A DNA stretch of 64,000 nucleotides from JAKAGZ01 sp035266865 (GTDB lineage: Bacteria > Bacteroidota > Ignavibacteria > Ignavibacteriales > Ignavibacteriaceae), in contig DATFMR010000032.1 of the NCBI GenBank assembly GCA_035266865.1, positions 1-64,000 on the forward strand, written 5' to 3'. The first letter of the stretch is position 1; each line of letters starts with the position of its first letter. The position numbers were made by a program, and so were the translations under genes. The notes beneath the pieces were generated by a model. The model was given only the letters and a program-made list of their open reading frames with translations. It ran no database searches and was not told the origin of the DNA. Positions 18,879 to 27,615 of the stretch are shown piece after piece.

Positions 18879-20327
18879 ATGAGTACAACTGAAGTAAAGA
18901 CGATTGAAGAACTTACTAATAAAGAATATAAGTACGGTTTTGTTACAGATATCGAAGCAGATACTTTACCGAAAGGTTTAAATGAAGATATTATCAGGCA
19001 GCTTTCTGCAATAAAAGGAGAACCTGAATTTTTACTCGAATGGAGATTGAAAGCTTACAAACATTGGTTAACAATGAAAGAGCCAAAGTGGCCTAATCTT
19101 CATTATCAGGAAGTTGATTATCAGGATATCCATTACTACTCGGCACCAAAGAAAAAACCAAAATTGAACAGTCTCGATGAGGTTGATCCGGAGTTAAGGG
19201 AAACTTATGAAAAACTCGGAATTTCTATTGATGAACAAAAAAGATTAAGCAATGTTGCTGTTGATGCTGTTTTTGACAGTGTTTCAGTTGCAACTTCGTT
19301 TAAAGCAAAACTTGGAGAACTTGGAATAATCTTCTGTTCGTTTTCTGAAGCTGTTAAAAATCATCCCGATCTTATAAAAAAATATCTCGGCAGTGTTGTT
19401 CCTTATACTGATAATTTTTACGCAACACTTAATTCGGCAGTATTTAGTGATGGCTCATTTGTTTATATACCGAAAGGTGTTCGCTGCCCAATGGAACTTT
19501 CTACTTATTTCAGAATAAATGCAGCAAATACGGGACAGTTTGAAAGAACATTAATAATTGCTGAAGAAGGTTCATATGTTAGTTACCTGGAGGGTTGTAC
19601 GGCTCCGATGCGTGATGAAAATCAATTGCACGCAGCAGTTGTTGAACTTGTTGCTCTGGACAATGCACAAATAAAATATTCAACTGTGCAGAACTGGTAT
19701 CCGGGTGATAAAAACGGTAAAGGCGGAATTTATAACTTTGTGACAAAACGTGGCGCATGCCGCGGAGTTAATTCAAAAATTTCCTGGACACAGGTTGAAA
19801 CAGGTTCGGCAATTACTTGGAAATATCCAAGCTGTATTTTACAGGGAGATAATTCTGTCGGTGAATTTTATTCTGTTGCTGTTACTAACAATTATCAGCA
19901 GGCTGACACCGGAACAAAAATGATTCATCTCGGGAAAAATACTAGAAGCACGATAATTTCAAAAGGTATTTCAGCAGGTAAAAGTAATAATAGTTACCGA
20001 GGTCTTGTAAAGATTATTAAAAAAGCTGAGAATGCCAGAAACTTTTCACAGTGTGATTCTCTTTTAATTGGCGACAAATGCGGAGCGCATACTTTTCCTT
20101 ATCTCGAAATTAATAATCCCTCTGCACAAATTGAACATGAAGCAACGACTTCAAAAATTGGAGAAGACCAGATATTCTATTTGAACCAGAGAGGAATCTC
20201 CACTGAAGATGCAATTGGATTAATTGTTAACGGTTATTGTAAAGAAGTATTTAAAGAACTTCCGATGGAATTTGCTGTTGAGGCAACAAAATTATTAAGT
20301 ATTAGTCTTGAAGGAAGTGTAGGTTAA
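18879..20327 (+). CDS. sufB: Fe-S cluster assembly protein SufB
   Basis: SufB is a scaffold subunit of the SufBCD complex that builds Fe-S clusters in the cytoplasm. The 482-residue sequence has full family length and conserved blocks: YIPKGVRCPMELSTYFRIN, EGCTAPMRDENQLHAAVVEL, and the core-cysteine segment FSQCDSLLIGDKCGAHTFPY (C392, equivalent to the essential E. coli Cys in the same motif). A Shine-Dalgarno CAGGAG precedes the ATG. First gene of sufBCDSUT. Identification secure. Confidence 0.97.
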   Translation: MSTTEVKTIEELTNKEYKYGFVTDIEADTLPKGLNEDIIRQLSAIKGEPEFLLEWRLKAYKHWLTMKEPKWPNLHYQEVDYQDIHYYSAPKKKPKLNSLDEVDPELRETYEKLGISIDEQKRLSNVAVDAVFDSVSVATSFKAKLGELGIIFCSFSEAVKNHPDLIKKYLGSVVPYTDNFYATLNSAVFSDGSFVYIPKGVRCPMELSTYFRINAANTGQFERTLIIAEEGSYVSYLEGCTAPMRDENQLHAAVVELVALDNAQIKYSTVQNWYPGDKNGKGGIYNFVTKRGACRGVNSKISWTQVETGSAITWKYPSCILQGDNSVGEFYSVAVTNNYQQADTGTKMIHLGKNTRSTIISKGISAGKSNNSYRGLVKIIKKAENARNFSQCDSLLIGDKCGAHTFPYLEINNPSAQIEHEATTSKIGEDQIFYLNQRGISTEDAIGLIVNGYCKEVFKELPMEFAVEATKLLSISLEGSVG

Positions 20328-20370
20328 AAAGTCAAAATTCAAAAGTCAAAAAAAATTAATAGGAAAATAA

Positions 20371-21135
20371 ATGTTATTAGAAATTAAAAATTTACACGCT
20401 AATATAGAAGGCAAAGAAATTCTGAAAGGAATTGATTTGAAAGTAAATGCAGGTGAAGTTCACGCTATAATGGGACCAAACGGTTCCGGTAAAAGTACAC
20501 TTGCACAGGTACTTGCCGGTAAAGAAGAATATGAAATAACTCAAGGCGAAGTGATATTCAAAGGCAAAAATCTTTTAGAACTTAAACCTGAAGACAGGGC
20601 GAGAGAGGGTATGTTTTTAGCCTTTCAATATCCTGTTGAAATTCCAGGAGTTAGTAACACAAATCTTCTTAAAACAGCTTTGAATGAAAAAAGAAAATAT
20701 ATTGGGGAAGAAGAACTTGACGCGATGGAATTCCTTTCTCTCATAAAAAAGAGAATGAAACTTGTTGAACTTGATGAATCACTTTTAAGAAGATCTGTTA
20801 ATGAAGGTTTCTCCGGTGGTGAGAAAAAAAGGAATGAAATTTTTCAGATGGCAGTTTTAGAGCCTTTACTCGGAATCCTTGATGAAACTGATTCCGGACT
20901 TGATATCGATGCTTTAAGAATTGTTGCTAACGGTGTGAATAAATTAAAATCAAAAGATAATGCAACTATAGTCGTTACTCACTACCAGAGATTATTGAAT
21001 TATATAGTTCCGGATTTTGTTCATGTACTTTACAAAGGCAAAATAGTAAAATCAGGTGGAAAAGAATTAGCTCTTGAGCTTGAGGATAAAGGATACGACT
21101 GGGTAAAGGAAGATTCACCATTGGTTGAAAATTAA
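20371..21135 (+). CDS. sufC: Fe-S cluster assembly ATPase SufC
   Basis: ABC-type ATPase of 254 residues that drives conformational change in SufBD. Walker A GPNGSGKST is at about 35-43, the ABC signature FSGGEKKRNEI near 151, and Walker B LLGILDETDSGLD with the SufC-specific ETDSGLD follows. A 43-base gap separates it from sufB, and it is followed 15 bases later by sufD. Confidence 0.97.
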   Translation: MLLEIKNLHANIEGKEILKGIDLKVNAGEVHAIMGPNGSGKSTLAQVLAGKEEYEITQGEVIFKGKNLLELKPEDRAREGMFLAFQYPVEIPGVSNTNLLKTALNEKRKYIGEEELDAMEFLSLIKKRMKLVELDESLLRRSVNEGFSGGEKKRNEIFQMAVLEPLLGILDETDSGLDIDALRIVANGVNKLKSKDNATIVVTHYQRLLNYIVPDFVHVLYKGKIVKSGGKELALELEDKGYDWVKEDSPLVEN

Positions 21136-21150
21136 GGAGATACGACTTTT

Positions 21151-22467
21151 ATGAATCAATCTACTGAAATAAAAGACTGGTATTTAAGTGAATTCAAGAA
21201 ATTTGAAAATAGTCTTAATGGAGAAAGTAAACTTCCTATTCATCAGTTAAGAAAGGAAGCAATCGATAATTTTTCAAAACTTGATTTTCCCAATACAAAA
21301 GAAGAAGAATGGAAGTACACAAATATTTCTCCGCTGCTTAAATATAATTTTAAACCGGCTTCAGGTAAAGGAAATGTTTCATCAAATCAGATCAGCAAGT
21401 TTTTATTTGACGAAATGGAAAAGAGTCTTCTCGTTTTCGTTAACGGTCAGTTTGATGAAAAATTATCAAAAATAAAAAATCTGCCGGATGGAGTAGTTGC
21501 AGGAAGTATTTCTAATGCAATCAAGGAAAAATCCCTGGTGATTGAAAAACATCTTGGAAAATATGCCGATTATAAGGACCAAATTTTTACTGCATTAAGT
21601 ACCGCTTATACAAAAGACGGTGCATTTATTTTTGTACCTGATGGAAAAATTATTGATGATCCAATTCATGTTTTATTCTTGACTGATTCTTCTGAAGAAA
21701 ATATTTTATCGCAGCCAAGAAATTTATTTGTTGCCGGTAAAAATTCACAGGTTACAATAATTGAACATTTTGTTTCTCTGGATGAAAGTATATACTTCAC
21801 AAACAGCGTTACAGAAATTTTTGCTGATGATAATGCTGTTGTTAATCACATAAAACTTCAGGAAGAAAGTAAAAAAGCATTCCATATCGGCAGAATGGAA
21901 ATCGGGCAGGGAAGAGGAAGTAACTTTACTTCTTATGCAATTTCTCTGGGCGGAGATATTTCCAGGAATGATTTCAATAGTAAATTCAATGAAGAGGGAA
22001 GCGAGTGCACTTTAAATGGATTATTTCTTATCGACGGTACACAGCTTTTTGATGTTCATACATTGATTGACCACGCAAAACCACACTGTAACAGCCACGA
22101 GCATTACAAGGGAATTCTTGATGATAAATCAAGAGGGGTGTTTAATGGGAAAGTAATGGTAAGACAGGATGCCCAAAAGACAAACGCATTCCAGGAAAAC
22201 AATAACATAATTTTATCCGACAATGCGCTGGTAAACACAAAACCGCAGCTTGAAATTTTTGCTGATGATGTAAAATGTTCGCACGGAGCGACAATTGGTC
22301 AGCTTGATGAGGATTCGATGTTTTATTTGAAATCGCGCGGAATTGGCGAAGAAACAGCAAGAACAATATTAATTCATGCATTTGCAAGTGATGTAGTTCA
22401 AACAATAAAGGTTGAAGCGATTAAGAATTATATAGAAGAAATTCTGACCAAACGCTTTAACAATTAA
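21151..22467 (+). CDS. sufD: Fe-S cluster assembly protein SufD
   Basis: 438 residues, partner of SufB in SufBC2D. The N-terminal helical part contains KEEEWKYTNISPLL, a conserved SufD block. The beta-helix core ends with CNSHEHYKGILDD, QKTNAFQENNNIILSDNA and KCSHGATIGQLDEDSMFYL, which are diagnostic for SufD, including the conserved His of the CSHG motif. A strong Shine-Dalgarno AAGGAG lies before the ATG. Sits between sufC and sufS. Confidence 0.96.
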   Translation: MNQSTEIKDWYLSEFKKFENSLNGESKLPIHQLRKEAIDNFSKLDFPNTKEEEWKYTNISPLLKYNFKPASGKGNVSSNQISKFLFDEMEKSLLVFVNGQFDEKLSKIKNLPDGVVAGSISNAIKEKSLVIEKHLGKYADYKDQIFTALSTAYTKDGAFIFVPDGKIIDDPIHVLFLTDSSEENILSQPRNLFVAGKNSQVTIIEHFVSLDESIYFTNSVTEIFADDNAVVNHIKLQEESKKAFHIGRMEIGQGRGSNFTSYAISLGGDISRNDFNSKFNEEGSECTLNGLFLIDGTQLFDVHTLIDHAKPHCNSHEHYKGILDDKSRGVFNGKVMVRQDAQKTNAFQENNNIILSDNALVNTKPQLEIFADDVKCSHGATIGQLDEDSMFYLKSRGIGEETARTILIHAFASDVVQTIKVEAIKNYIEEILTKRFNN

Positions 22468-22478
22468 AGAAGGCAATA

Positions 22479-23729
22479 ATGAGTCTGAAAGTTCAAACTC
22501 CTGAAAAATTAAAATTAGATGTGCAAAAGATAAGGAAGGATTTTCCTATACTTTCTCAGAAAGTTCACGGGAAGGACCTTATCTATTTGGATAATGCAGC
22601 AACTACCCAAAAACCGCAGGCTGTAATCGATGAGTTGAACAAGTATTATAATTCATTAAATTCAAATGTACATCGCGGTGTTCACTCATTAAGCGAACAG
22701 GCGACAAACGCTTATGAGGGTTCACGGATTAAAGTTAAGAATTTTATTAATGCAGGAAGTGAAAAAGAAATAATTTTTACAACAGGAACTACTGGCGCAA
22801 TTAATCTTGTTGCCCAAACTTATGGGCGAATGAACTTGAAAGAGGGAGACGAAGTAATCATTTCAGGAATGGAACATCATTCCAATATCGTTCCCTGGCA
22901 AATGATTTGTGAAGAGAAGAAATCGAAGTTGAAAGTAATTCCGATTGATGATAACGGTGAAATCATTTTTGAAGAGTTTGAAAAATTATTAAGTGATAAA
23001 ACGAAGATAGTTTCGGTTGTTTATGTATCCAATTCTTTGGGAACAATAAATCCTGTTAAAAAGATTATTGAAAAAGCTCATAGTTTTGGAATTCCGGTTT
23101 TGATGGATGGAGCGCAGGCAGTTCAGCATATTCCTGTTGATGTTCAGGAACTTGGTTGTGATTTTTTTGCATTTTCAGGCCATAAAACTTTTGGCCCGAC
23201 AGGGATAGGTATTTTATACGGCAAAAAGAATTTACTGGAATCAATGCCGCCTTACCAGGGTGGTGGAGATATGATCGCTAAAGTTACATTTGAAAAAACA
23301 ACTTATAACGAGCTTCCTTATAAATTTGAAGCAGGAACTCCGAATATTGCTGATGCAATTGGGCTAGGGAAAGCGATTGATTATATAAATGAAATTGGAA
23401 TTAAAAATATTGCTGCTTATGAAAATGAGCTTCTGGAATATGCTACGAATGAGCTGTCCAAAATTAACGGACTTAAAATAATTGGTACCGCAAAAGAAAA
23501 AAGCAGCGTAATCTCTTTTGTATTTGATGATGTTCATCCCCACGATATAGGTACATTCCTGGATTTTGACGGAATTGCGATCAGGACGGGGCATCATTGT
23601 ACACAGCCTGTAATGGACAGGTTTAATATCCCGGCAACATCCCGGGCGTCATTTTCTTTTTATAATACAAAGGAAGAAATCGACATTCTGGTAATAAGTT
23701 TGAATAAAGTTTTAGAGGTGTTTGGCTGA
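22479..23729 (+). CDS. sufS: Cysteine desulfurase SufS
   Basis: 416-residue PLP enzyme that removes sulfur from cysteine for SUF. Visible residues are His134 in GMEHHSN, the PLP lysine K236 in FAFSGHKTFGPTG, and the sulfur-accepting C374 in IRTGHHCTQPVM, all of the group II (SufS/CsdA) type. The last base of its TGA is the first of the sufU ATG (TGATG), showing tight coupling with its sulfur acceptor. Confidence 0.96.
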   Translation: MSLKVQTPEKLKLDVQKIRKDFPILSQKVHGKDLIYLDNAATTQKPQAVIDELNKYYNSLNSNVHRGVHSLSEQATNAYEGSRIKVKNFINAGSEKEIIFTTGTTGAINLVAQTYGRMNLKEGDEVIISGMEHHSNIVPWQMICEEKKSKLKVIPIDDNGEIIFEEFEKLLSDKTKIVSVVYVSNSLGTINPVKKIIEKAHSFGIPVLMDGAQAVQHIPVDVQELGCDFFAFSGHKTFGPTGIGILYGKKNLLESMPPYQGGGDMIAKVTFEKTTYNELPYKFEAGTPNIADAIGLGKAIDYINEIGIKNIAAYENELLEYATNELSKINGLKIIGTAKEKSSVISFVFDDVHPHDIGTFLDFDGIAIRTGHHCTQPVMDRFNIPATSRASFSFYNTKEEIDILVISLNKVLEVFG

Positions 23730-24184
23730 TGAATGACGAATTAAGAGAACTGTATCAGCAGGTGATACTTGATCACAACAAAAGTCCGAGAAATTTCAGG
23801 ATAATTGAACACGCGAATCATTCTGCGGAAGGATTTAATCCTTTATGCGGAGATCATATTGATGTTTATCTTGATGTTAAAGACGGAATTATAAATGATA
23901 TTTCTTTCCAGGGAAAAGGATGTGCAATTTCAAAAGCATCTGCTTCACTGATGAGTTCAATTGTTAAAGGTAAAAAAGTTAAGGAAGCTGAAGTTTTATT
24001 TGAAAAATTTCACGACTTAATTACAGGCAAGTATGAGGATAATTCTGATGTTGTAGAACTTGGAAAATTAGCGGTTCTGGGCGGAGTAAGAGATTTTCCC
24101 GCACGTGTAAAATGTGCGAGCCTTGCATGGCATACAATGATAAACGCATTAAAAGAAGAAAAAAATATTGTAAGTACGGAATAG
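23729..24184 (+). CDS. sufU: SufU-type sulfur acceptor / NifU-N-like scaffold
   Basis: 151 residues of the SufU family, which takes sulfur from SufS using a zinc-bound active site. The ligands C40 and D42 (NPLCGDHIDV), C65 (GKGCAISKASASLM) and C129 (VKCASLAWHT) are all present. The Asp after Cys-Gly and the GCAIS loop favour SufU over IscU. It overlaps sufS by one base and is five bases from the next gene. Confidence 0.93.
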   Translation: MNDELRELYQQVILDHNKSPRNFRIIEHANHSAEGFNPLCGDHIDVYLDVKDGIINDISFQGKGCAISKASASLMSSIVKGKKVKEAEVLFEKFHDLITGKYEDNSDVVELGKLAVLGGVRDFPARVKCASLAWHTMINALKEEKNIVSTE

Positions 24185-24189
24185 ATATT

Positions 24190-24510
24190 ATGAGTGAATT
24201 AAACAAACAGGAATTGGAAGAAAAAGTTATTGCTGGTTTGAAAACCTGTTACGACCCGGAAATCCCGGTTGATATTTTTGAACTCGGTTTAATTTATGAA
24301 ATTAGAATTGACGACGATGCAAACGTTACAATTATGATGACGCTGACATCTCCGGCTTGTCCTGTTGCAGAATCATTGCCCGGTGAAGTGGAAGCCAAAG
24401 TAAAAAGTGTTGAGGGAGTGAATGCGGCTAAAGTAGAACTGGTCTGGAGTCCACCGTGGGACAAAGATATGATGTCAGACGTTGCAAAAGTTGAATTGGG
24501 ATTTTACTAA
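24190..24510 (+). CDS. sufT: SufT/DUF59 family iron-sulfur maturation protein
   Basis: A 106-residue MIP18 (DUF59) domain protein with YDPEIPVDIFELGLIYEI, the family signature, and the cysteine motif TSPACPVAESL. These proteins aid Fe-S cluster maturation alongside SUF. I chose the ATG at 24190, which follows the sufU stop by five bases; a longer reading from 24112 would run back into sufU and lose the family's normal N-terminus. Confidence 0.92.
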   Translation: MSELNKQELEEKVIAGLKTCYDPEIPVDIFELGLIYEIRIDDDANVTIMMTLTSPACPVAESLPGEVEAKVKSVEGVNAAKVELVWSPPWDKDMMSDVAKVELGFY

Positions 24511-24513
24511 TAG

Positions 24514-24588
24514 TCTTAATCATAATCTTACTCTTTCAATGCGGATACAGAATTGATTATTGTGGATTAAGAATAAGATTAAGAGTGA
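24514..24588. repeat. Imperfect inverted repeat of CTTAAT-like units
   Basis: The left arm near 24514-24531 (TCTTAATCATAATCTTA) and the right arm near 24571-24588 (TAAGAATAAGATTAAGA) are imperfect complements, about 15 of 17 positions. Both are built of degenerate hexamers resembling CTTAAT. It lies between sufT and the bacilliredoxin gene. It may fold as a hairpin that attenuates transcription downstream of sufT, or be a dispersed genomic repeat. Confidence 0.5.
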
Positions 24589-24640
24589 CAATGGGGGAGA
24601 TGAACTGGAAATTAAAAACTTAAAATACAGGAGATAAAAT

Positions 24641-25174
24641 ATGTTCAATATAGTTTCACGACCCCCTATGTATGACCAGGATGCTGTGCAGCCGATGAGG
24701 GATGAATTAATTGCGGTAGGATTTAAAGAATTACTTTTAGCAAAAGATGTCGAAGACGCAATAAATGTTAATGACGATAAAATTGCACTGGTAATGATAA
24801 ACTCAGTTTGTGGATGTGCTGCAGGAAGTGCGCGCCCCGGTGTTTCACTTGCTCTGCAGAACGAAGTAATTCCTGATAAATTATTTACAGCTTTTGCCGG
24901 ACAGGAAAGAGAGGCTGTTGATAAAGTTCGCAGTTATATTACAGAATATGCGCCATCCTCACCAAGTGTTGCATTATTTAAAAATGGTAAACTCGTTTAT
25001 TTTATGCAGAGAATGGACATTGAAGGCTTTGATGCAGAATATATTGCAAACGAACTTAAAAAAGTATTTAATGAATACTGCACTACAAAAGGACCATCAA
25101 TTAGTCCGGAAGCATTTGCAGAAGTAATGCACGCTAAAATGTGCGGATCAAAAATTCCGCCATATAAAGGATAA
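24641..25174 (+). CDS. BrxA/BrxB family bacilliredoxin (YphP/YqiW, DUF1094)
   Basis: A 177-residue thioredoxin-fold protein with the family's CGC active site, NSVCGCAAGSARPGV (C57, C59), the FAGQEREA segment and PSSPSVALFK. In Bacillus, BrxA/B remove bacillithiol from proteins. Firmicute members end near 145 residues; this one has about 30 extra residues with another cysteine (HAKMCGSKIPPY). It sits between sufT and an Rrf2 regulator, linking it to Fe-S or thiol stress. A GGAGA Shine-Dalgarno precedes the ATG. Confidence 0.88.
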   Translation: MFNIVSRPPMYDQDAVQPMRDELIAVGFKELLLAKDVEDAINVNDDKIALVMINSVCGCAAGSARPGVSLALQNEVIPDKLFTAFAGQEREAVDKVRSYITEYAPSSPSVALFKNGKLVYFMQRMDIEGFDAEYIANELKKVFNEYCTTKGPSISPEAFAEVMHAKMCGSKIPPYKG

Positions 25175-25184
25175 ATTTAATTAT

Positions 25185-25279
25185 TGTCATTTCGACCCCG
25201 CTGTAGGCGGGGGAGAAATCTTTAACGTTAATTTGAAGAAGATTTCTCACCCTCACTTCGCTCAGGATTCGAAATGACA
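25185..25279. repeat. Two-tier inverted-repeat element
   Basis: The outer arms TGTCATTTCGA (25185-25195) and TCGAAATGACA (25269-25279) are perfect 11-base complements. Inner arms GAGAAATCTT (25213-25222) and AAGATTTCTC (25239-25248) are perfect 10-base complements. The 95-base element fills the gap between the bacilliredoxin and Rrf2 genes and looks like a dispersed, non-coding palindromic repeat. Confidence 0.7.
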
Positions 25280-25312
25280 GAAGAGCTAGTTTAATTAAAC
25301 AAAAGAAATAAA

Positions 25313-25789
25313 ATGAAATTTAGTTCACAGGAAGAATATGGTTTAAGATGCCTGCTTAGAATTGGCAAGGCAGAACCAAACGGACTAACGATTCCGGAAA
25401 TAAGTGAAATGGAAGGACTATCGACTGCCCATGTTGGTAAATTATTGAGGATACTCAGGCTGGGAGAATTTATAGAAAGTGAGCGTGGACAGAACGGTGG
25501 ATATAAACTTGCCCGTCCTGCTGAACAGATTATTGTTGGTGAAGTATTAGCTGTACTTGGCGGAAGACTTTTTGAATCAGGTTTTTGTGAAGAACATTCA
25601 GGAGTTTCTAAAATTTGTTCAAATTCAATCGATTGTTCAGTGCGTTCTTTATGGGGTACGATTCAATCAATGCTCGACAATGTATTAAATAAGATTACGC
25701 TCAGGGATTTACTCGGTAAAGAAGAAATGGTAACAATTCTTGTTAGTAATTATGCTGAGGAAGCTACATCAAACGTGACTGGTAATTAA
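25313..25789 (+). CDS. Rrf2 family transcriptional regulator
   Basis: 158 residues. A winged helix-turn-helix (EYGLRCLLRI, LSTAHVGKLLRILRLGEFI, GQNGGYKLAR) is followed by the cysteine segment with C92, C102 and C108, likely Fe-S ligands as in IscR, although the first spacing (nine residues) is longer than IscR's five. As the last gene of the suf region it is probably the Fe-S-sensing repressor of the locus, acting perhaps at the dyad at 18788. Its stop overlaps the convergent gene by four bases. Confidence 0.9.
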   Translation: MKFSSQEEYGLRCLLRIGKAEPNGLTIPEISEMEGLSTAHVGKLLRILRLGEFIESERGQNGGYKLARPAEQIIVGEVLAVLGGRLFESGFCEEHSGVSKICSNSIDCSVRSLWGTIQSMLDNVLNKITLRDLLGKEEMVTILVSNYAEEATSNVTGN

Positions 25790-26133
25790 TCTTTTTTATA
25801 AATTTCAGCATCTTTTATATATCCTTCTTTTACCAGGCTGTCATAAGATTTATAAATTATTATCGAAACTTCATTCGATAAATAAAATCCTGTTGATTCT
25901 ACTTTAATCCCGTTTATTTCTTTACTTAATTTTATTTTTGCAACCAGCTTGTTCTTTTCAATTAGTTCCTCGCTCAGCCTGGTTTTGTTTATTGGTATAT
26001 TATCGAGAGCATAGTAAATACCTTTTTGAGCATTGTTAAATGCAAATTCAATTTCTTCTTTTGTTGAAGATTGTGCTTTAACGGCTGAAAGAAAAATTAA
26101 TAACGTAAAGAATAATGAAATTATAATTTTCAT
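25786..26133 (-). CDS. Small secreted protein, function unknown
   Basis: 115 residues with a clear signal peptide (KIIISLFFTLLIFLSAVKAQ, cleavage after AQ). The mature part is charged and rich in lysine and glutamate, with a predicted alpha/beta pattern and no cysteine. No family recognised. The gene converges on the Rrf2 gene with a shared TTAA stop overlap and is divergent from nhaA over 64 AT-rich bases. Confidence 0.7.
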   Translation of the reverse strand: MKIIISLFFTLLIFLSAVKAQSSTKEEIEFAFNNAQKGIYYALDNIPINKTRLSEELIEKNKLVAKIKLSKEINGIKVESTGFYLSNEVSIIIYKSYDSLVKEGYIKDAEIYKKD

Positions 26134-26197
26134 CTGTCCTCTTTTTTCTTTTAATTTTATAAATATTTATTAAAATTCAAAATAAAAAGTAAAAATT

Positions 26198-27547
26198 ATG
26201 AATGAACCCAAAAAGAAAGTAATGCCAATTGAACGAATTATAAAGCCCTTTCAAGCTTTTCTTGATAAAGAAGCTTCAGGTGGAATTTTACTTCTATTGA
26301 TGACTATAGTTGCGCTTGCCTGGGCAAACTCGCCTTTTGCTGATTCGTATTTCCATCTATGGCATACAAAACTTTCAATCGGGGTTGAAAAAAATCAGTT
26401 GAACCTATCCCTGCATCATTGGATAAACGATGGGTTAATGGCAATTTTCTTCTTCGTGGTTGGGCTCGAGATTAAAAGAGAATTTTTAGTCGGTGAACTT
26501 TCATCATTTAAAAAAGCATCTTTGCCAATTATGGCTGCGCTCGGGGGAATGATATTTCCAGCTCTGATTTATGTTGCATTTAATTTTGGGAAAGAGGGAA
26601 TTTCAGGATGGGGAATTCCAATGGCAACTGATATTGCTTTTGCAATCGGTATACTTGCACTACTTGGTTCCCGTGTTCCTGTTTCAATTAAGATTTTTAT
26701 AACTGCTCTGGCAATTGCCGATGATATTGGTGCCGTTATAGTAATCGCATTGTTTTATACTTCAAACATTTCATTGCTCAGCCTGGGAATCGGTGGCGGT
26801 ATCCTGGTTTTATTGATTGTAGCAAACCTTTCAGGAATTAGGAATCTTTTGGTTTATACATTACTTGGAATATGTCTCTGGCTGGCATTTTTATTTTCGG
26901 GTGTGCACGCAACGATTGCCGGAGTTCTATTTGCATTTACTATCCCGGCTTCCGCCAGGCTTAACACAGCCGAGTTTTTTAACCGGAGCAAAAAACTTAT
27001 AAAGGATTTTGACGAATCAGGGGAAGAAGGCCCAAACGTTCTCTCAAACGAAAATCGACAGTCAATAGTACAGAGCCTTGAAGAAAACTGTGAAAAAATA
27101 ATGACTCCGCTTCAAAGATTTGAACATGGTCTGCATCCCTGGGTTTCATATTTAATTATGCCGGTTTTTGCGCTGGCAAATGCAGGGGTATTGCTTGGCG
27201 AAAATTTCTTTTCTTCATTAACTAATTCAATTAGTGATGGAATAATTTTCGGACTTTTCTTTGGTAAGCAGATTGGAATTTTTCTCTTTACCTGGCTAGC
27301 AGTGAAATTTAAAATTGCATCTGCTCCGGCAGGCGTTACCTGGAAGCAGATTTATGCTGCGGGAATTCTTGCAGGAATTGGTTTTACAATGTCGTTATTT
27401 ATTGCTAATCTCGCTTTTTCAAGTGAAGAATTGCTCGATATTTCGAAAGTCGGAATTTTAGTTGCTTCTCTTTTATCGGGTGTAATCGGGTATTTTGTTT
27501 TAAAGGCAAGCCTGAATAAAAACAGCCCGGATAAAGCAGTCAATTGA
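26198..27547 (+). CDS. nhaA: Na+/H+ antiporter NhaA
   Basis: A 449-residue inner-membrane antiporter that exchanges Na+ for H+ for pH and salt homeostasis. The essential aspartate pair occurs as ADDIGA (D175, D176), with FFVVGLEIKRE and GIGFTMSLFIANLAF also conserved. An extra hydrophilic loop (about 265-310, EGPNVLSNENRQSIVQSLEE) lengthens it relative to E. coli NhaA, as in many non-enteric members. It appears monocistronic. Confidence 0.94.
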   Translation: MNEPKKKVMPIERIIKPFQAFLDKEASGGILLLLMTIVALAWANSPFADSYFHLWHTKLSIGVEKNQLNLSLHHWINDGLMAIFFFVVGLEIKREFLVGELSSFKKASLPIMAALGGMIFPALIYVAFNFGKEGISGWGIPMATDIAFAIGILALLGSRVPVSIKIFITALAIADDIGAVIVIALFYTSNISLLSLGIGGGILVLLIVANLSGIRNLLVYTLLGICLWLAFLFSGVHATIAGVLFAFTIPASARLNTAEFFNRSKKLIKDFDESGEEGPNVLSNENRQSIVQSLEENCEKIMTPLQRFEHGLHPWVSYLIMPVFALANAGVLLGENFFSSLTNSISDGIIFGLFFGKQIGIFLFTWLAVKFKIASAPAGVTWKQIYAAGILAGIGFTMSLFIANLAFSSEELLDISKVGILVASLLSGVIGYFVLKASLNKNSPDKAVN

Positions 27548-27615
27548 ATTATTTTTTAACTTTCAATTTGAAATAATCGTATATATTTTTAATTCTCAAA
27601 AAAATCAGCAAATAA

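Noticed and set aside
24112..24189. Longer reading frame for the SufT gene starting inside sufU
   Set aside because: It would overlap sufU by 73 bases, and the ATG at 24190 gives the normal DUF59 length and spacing.
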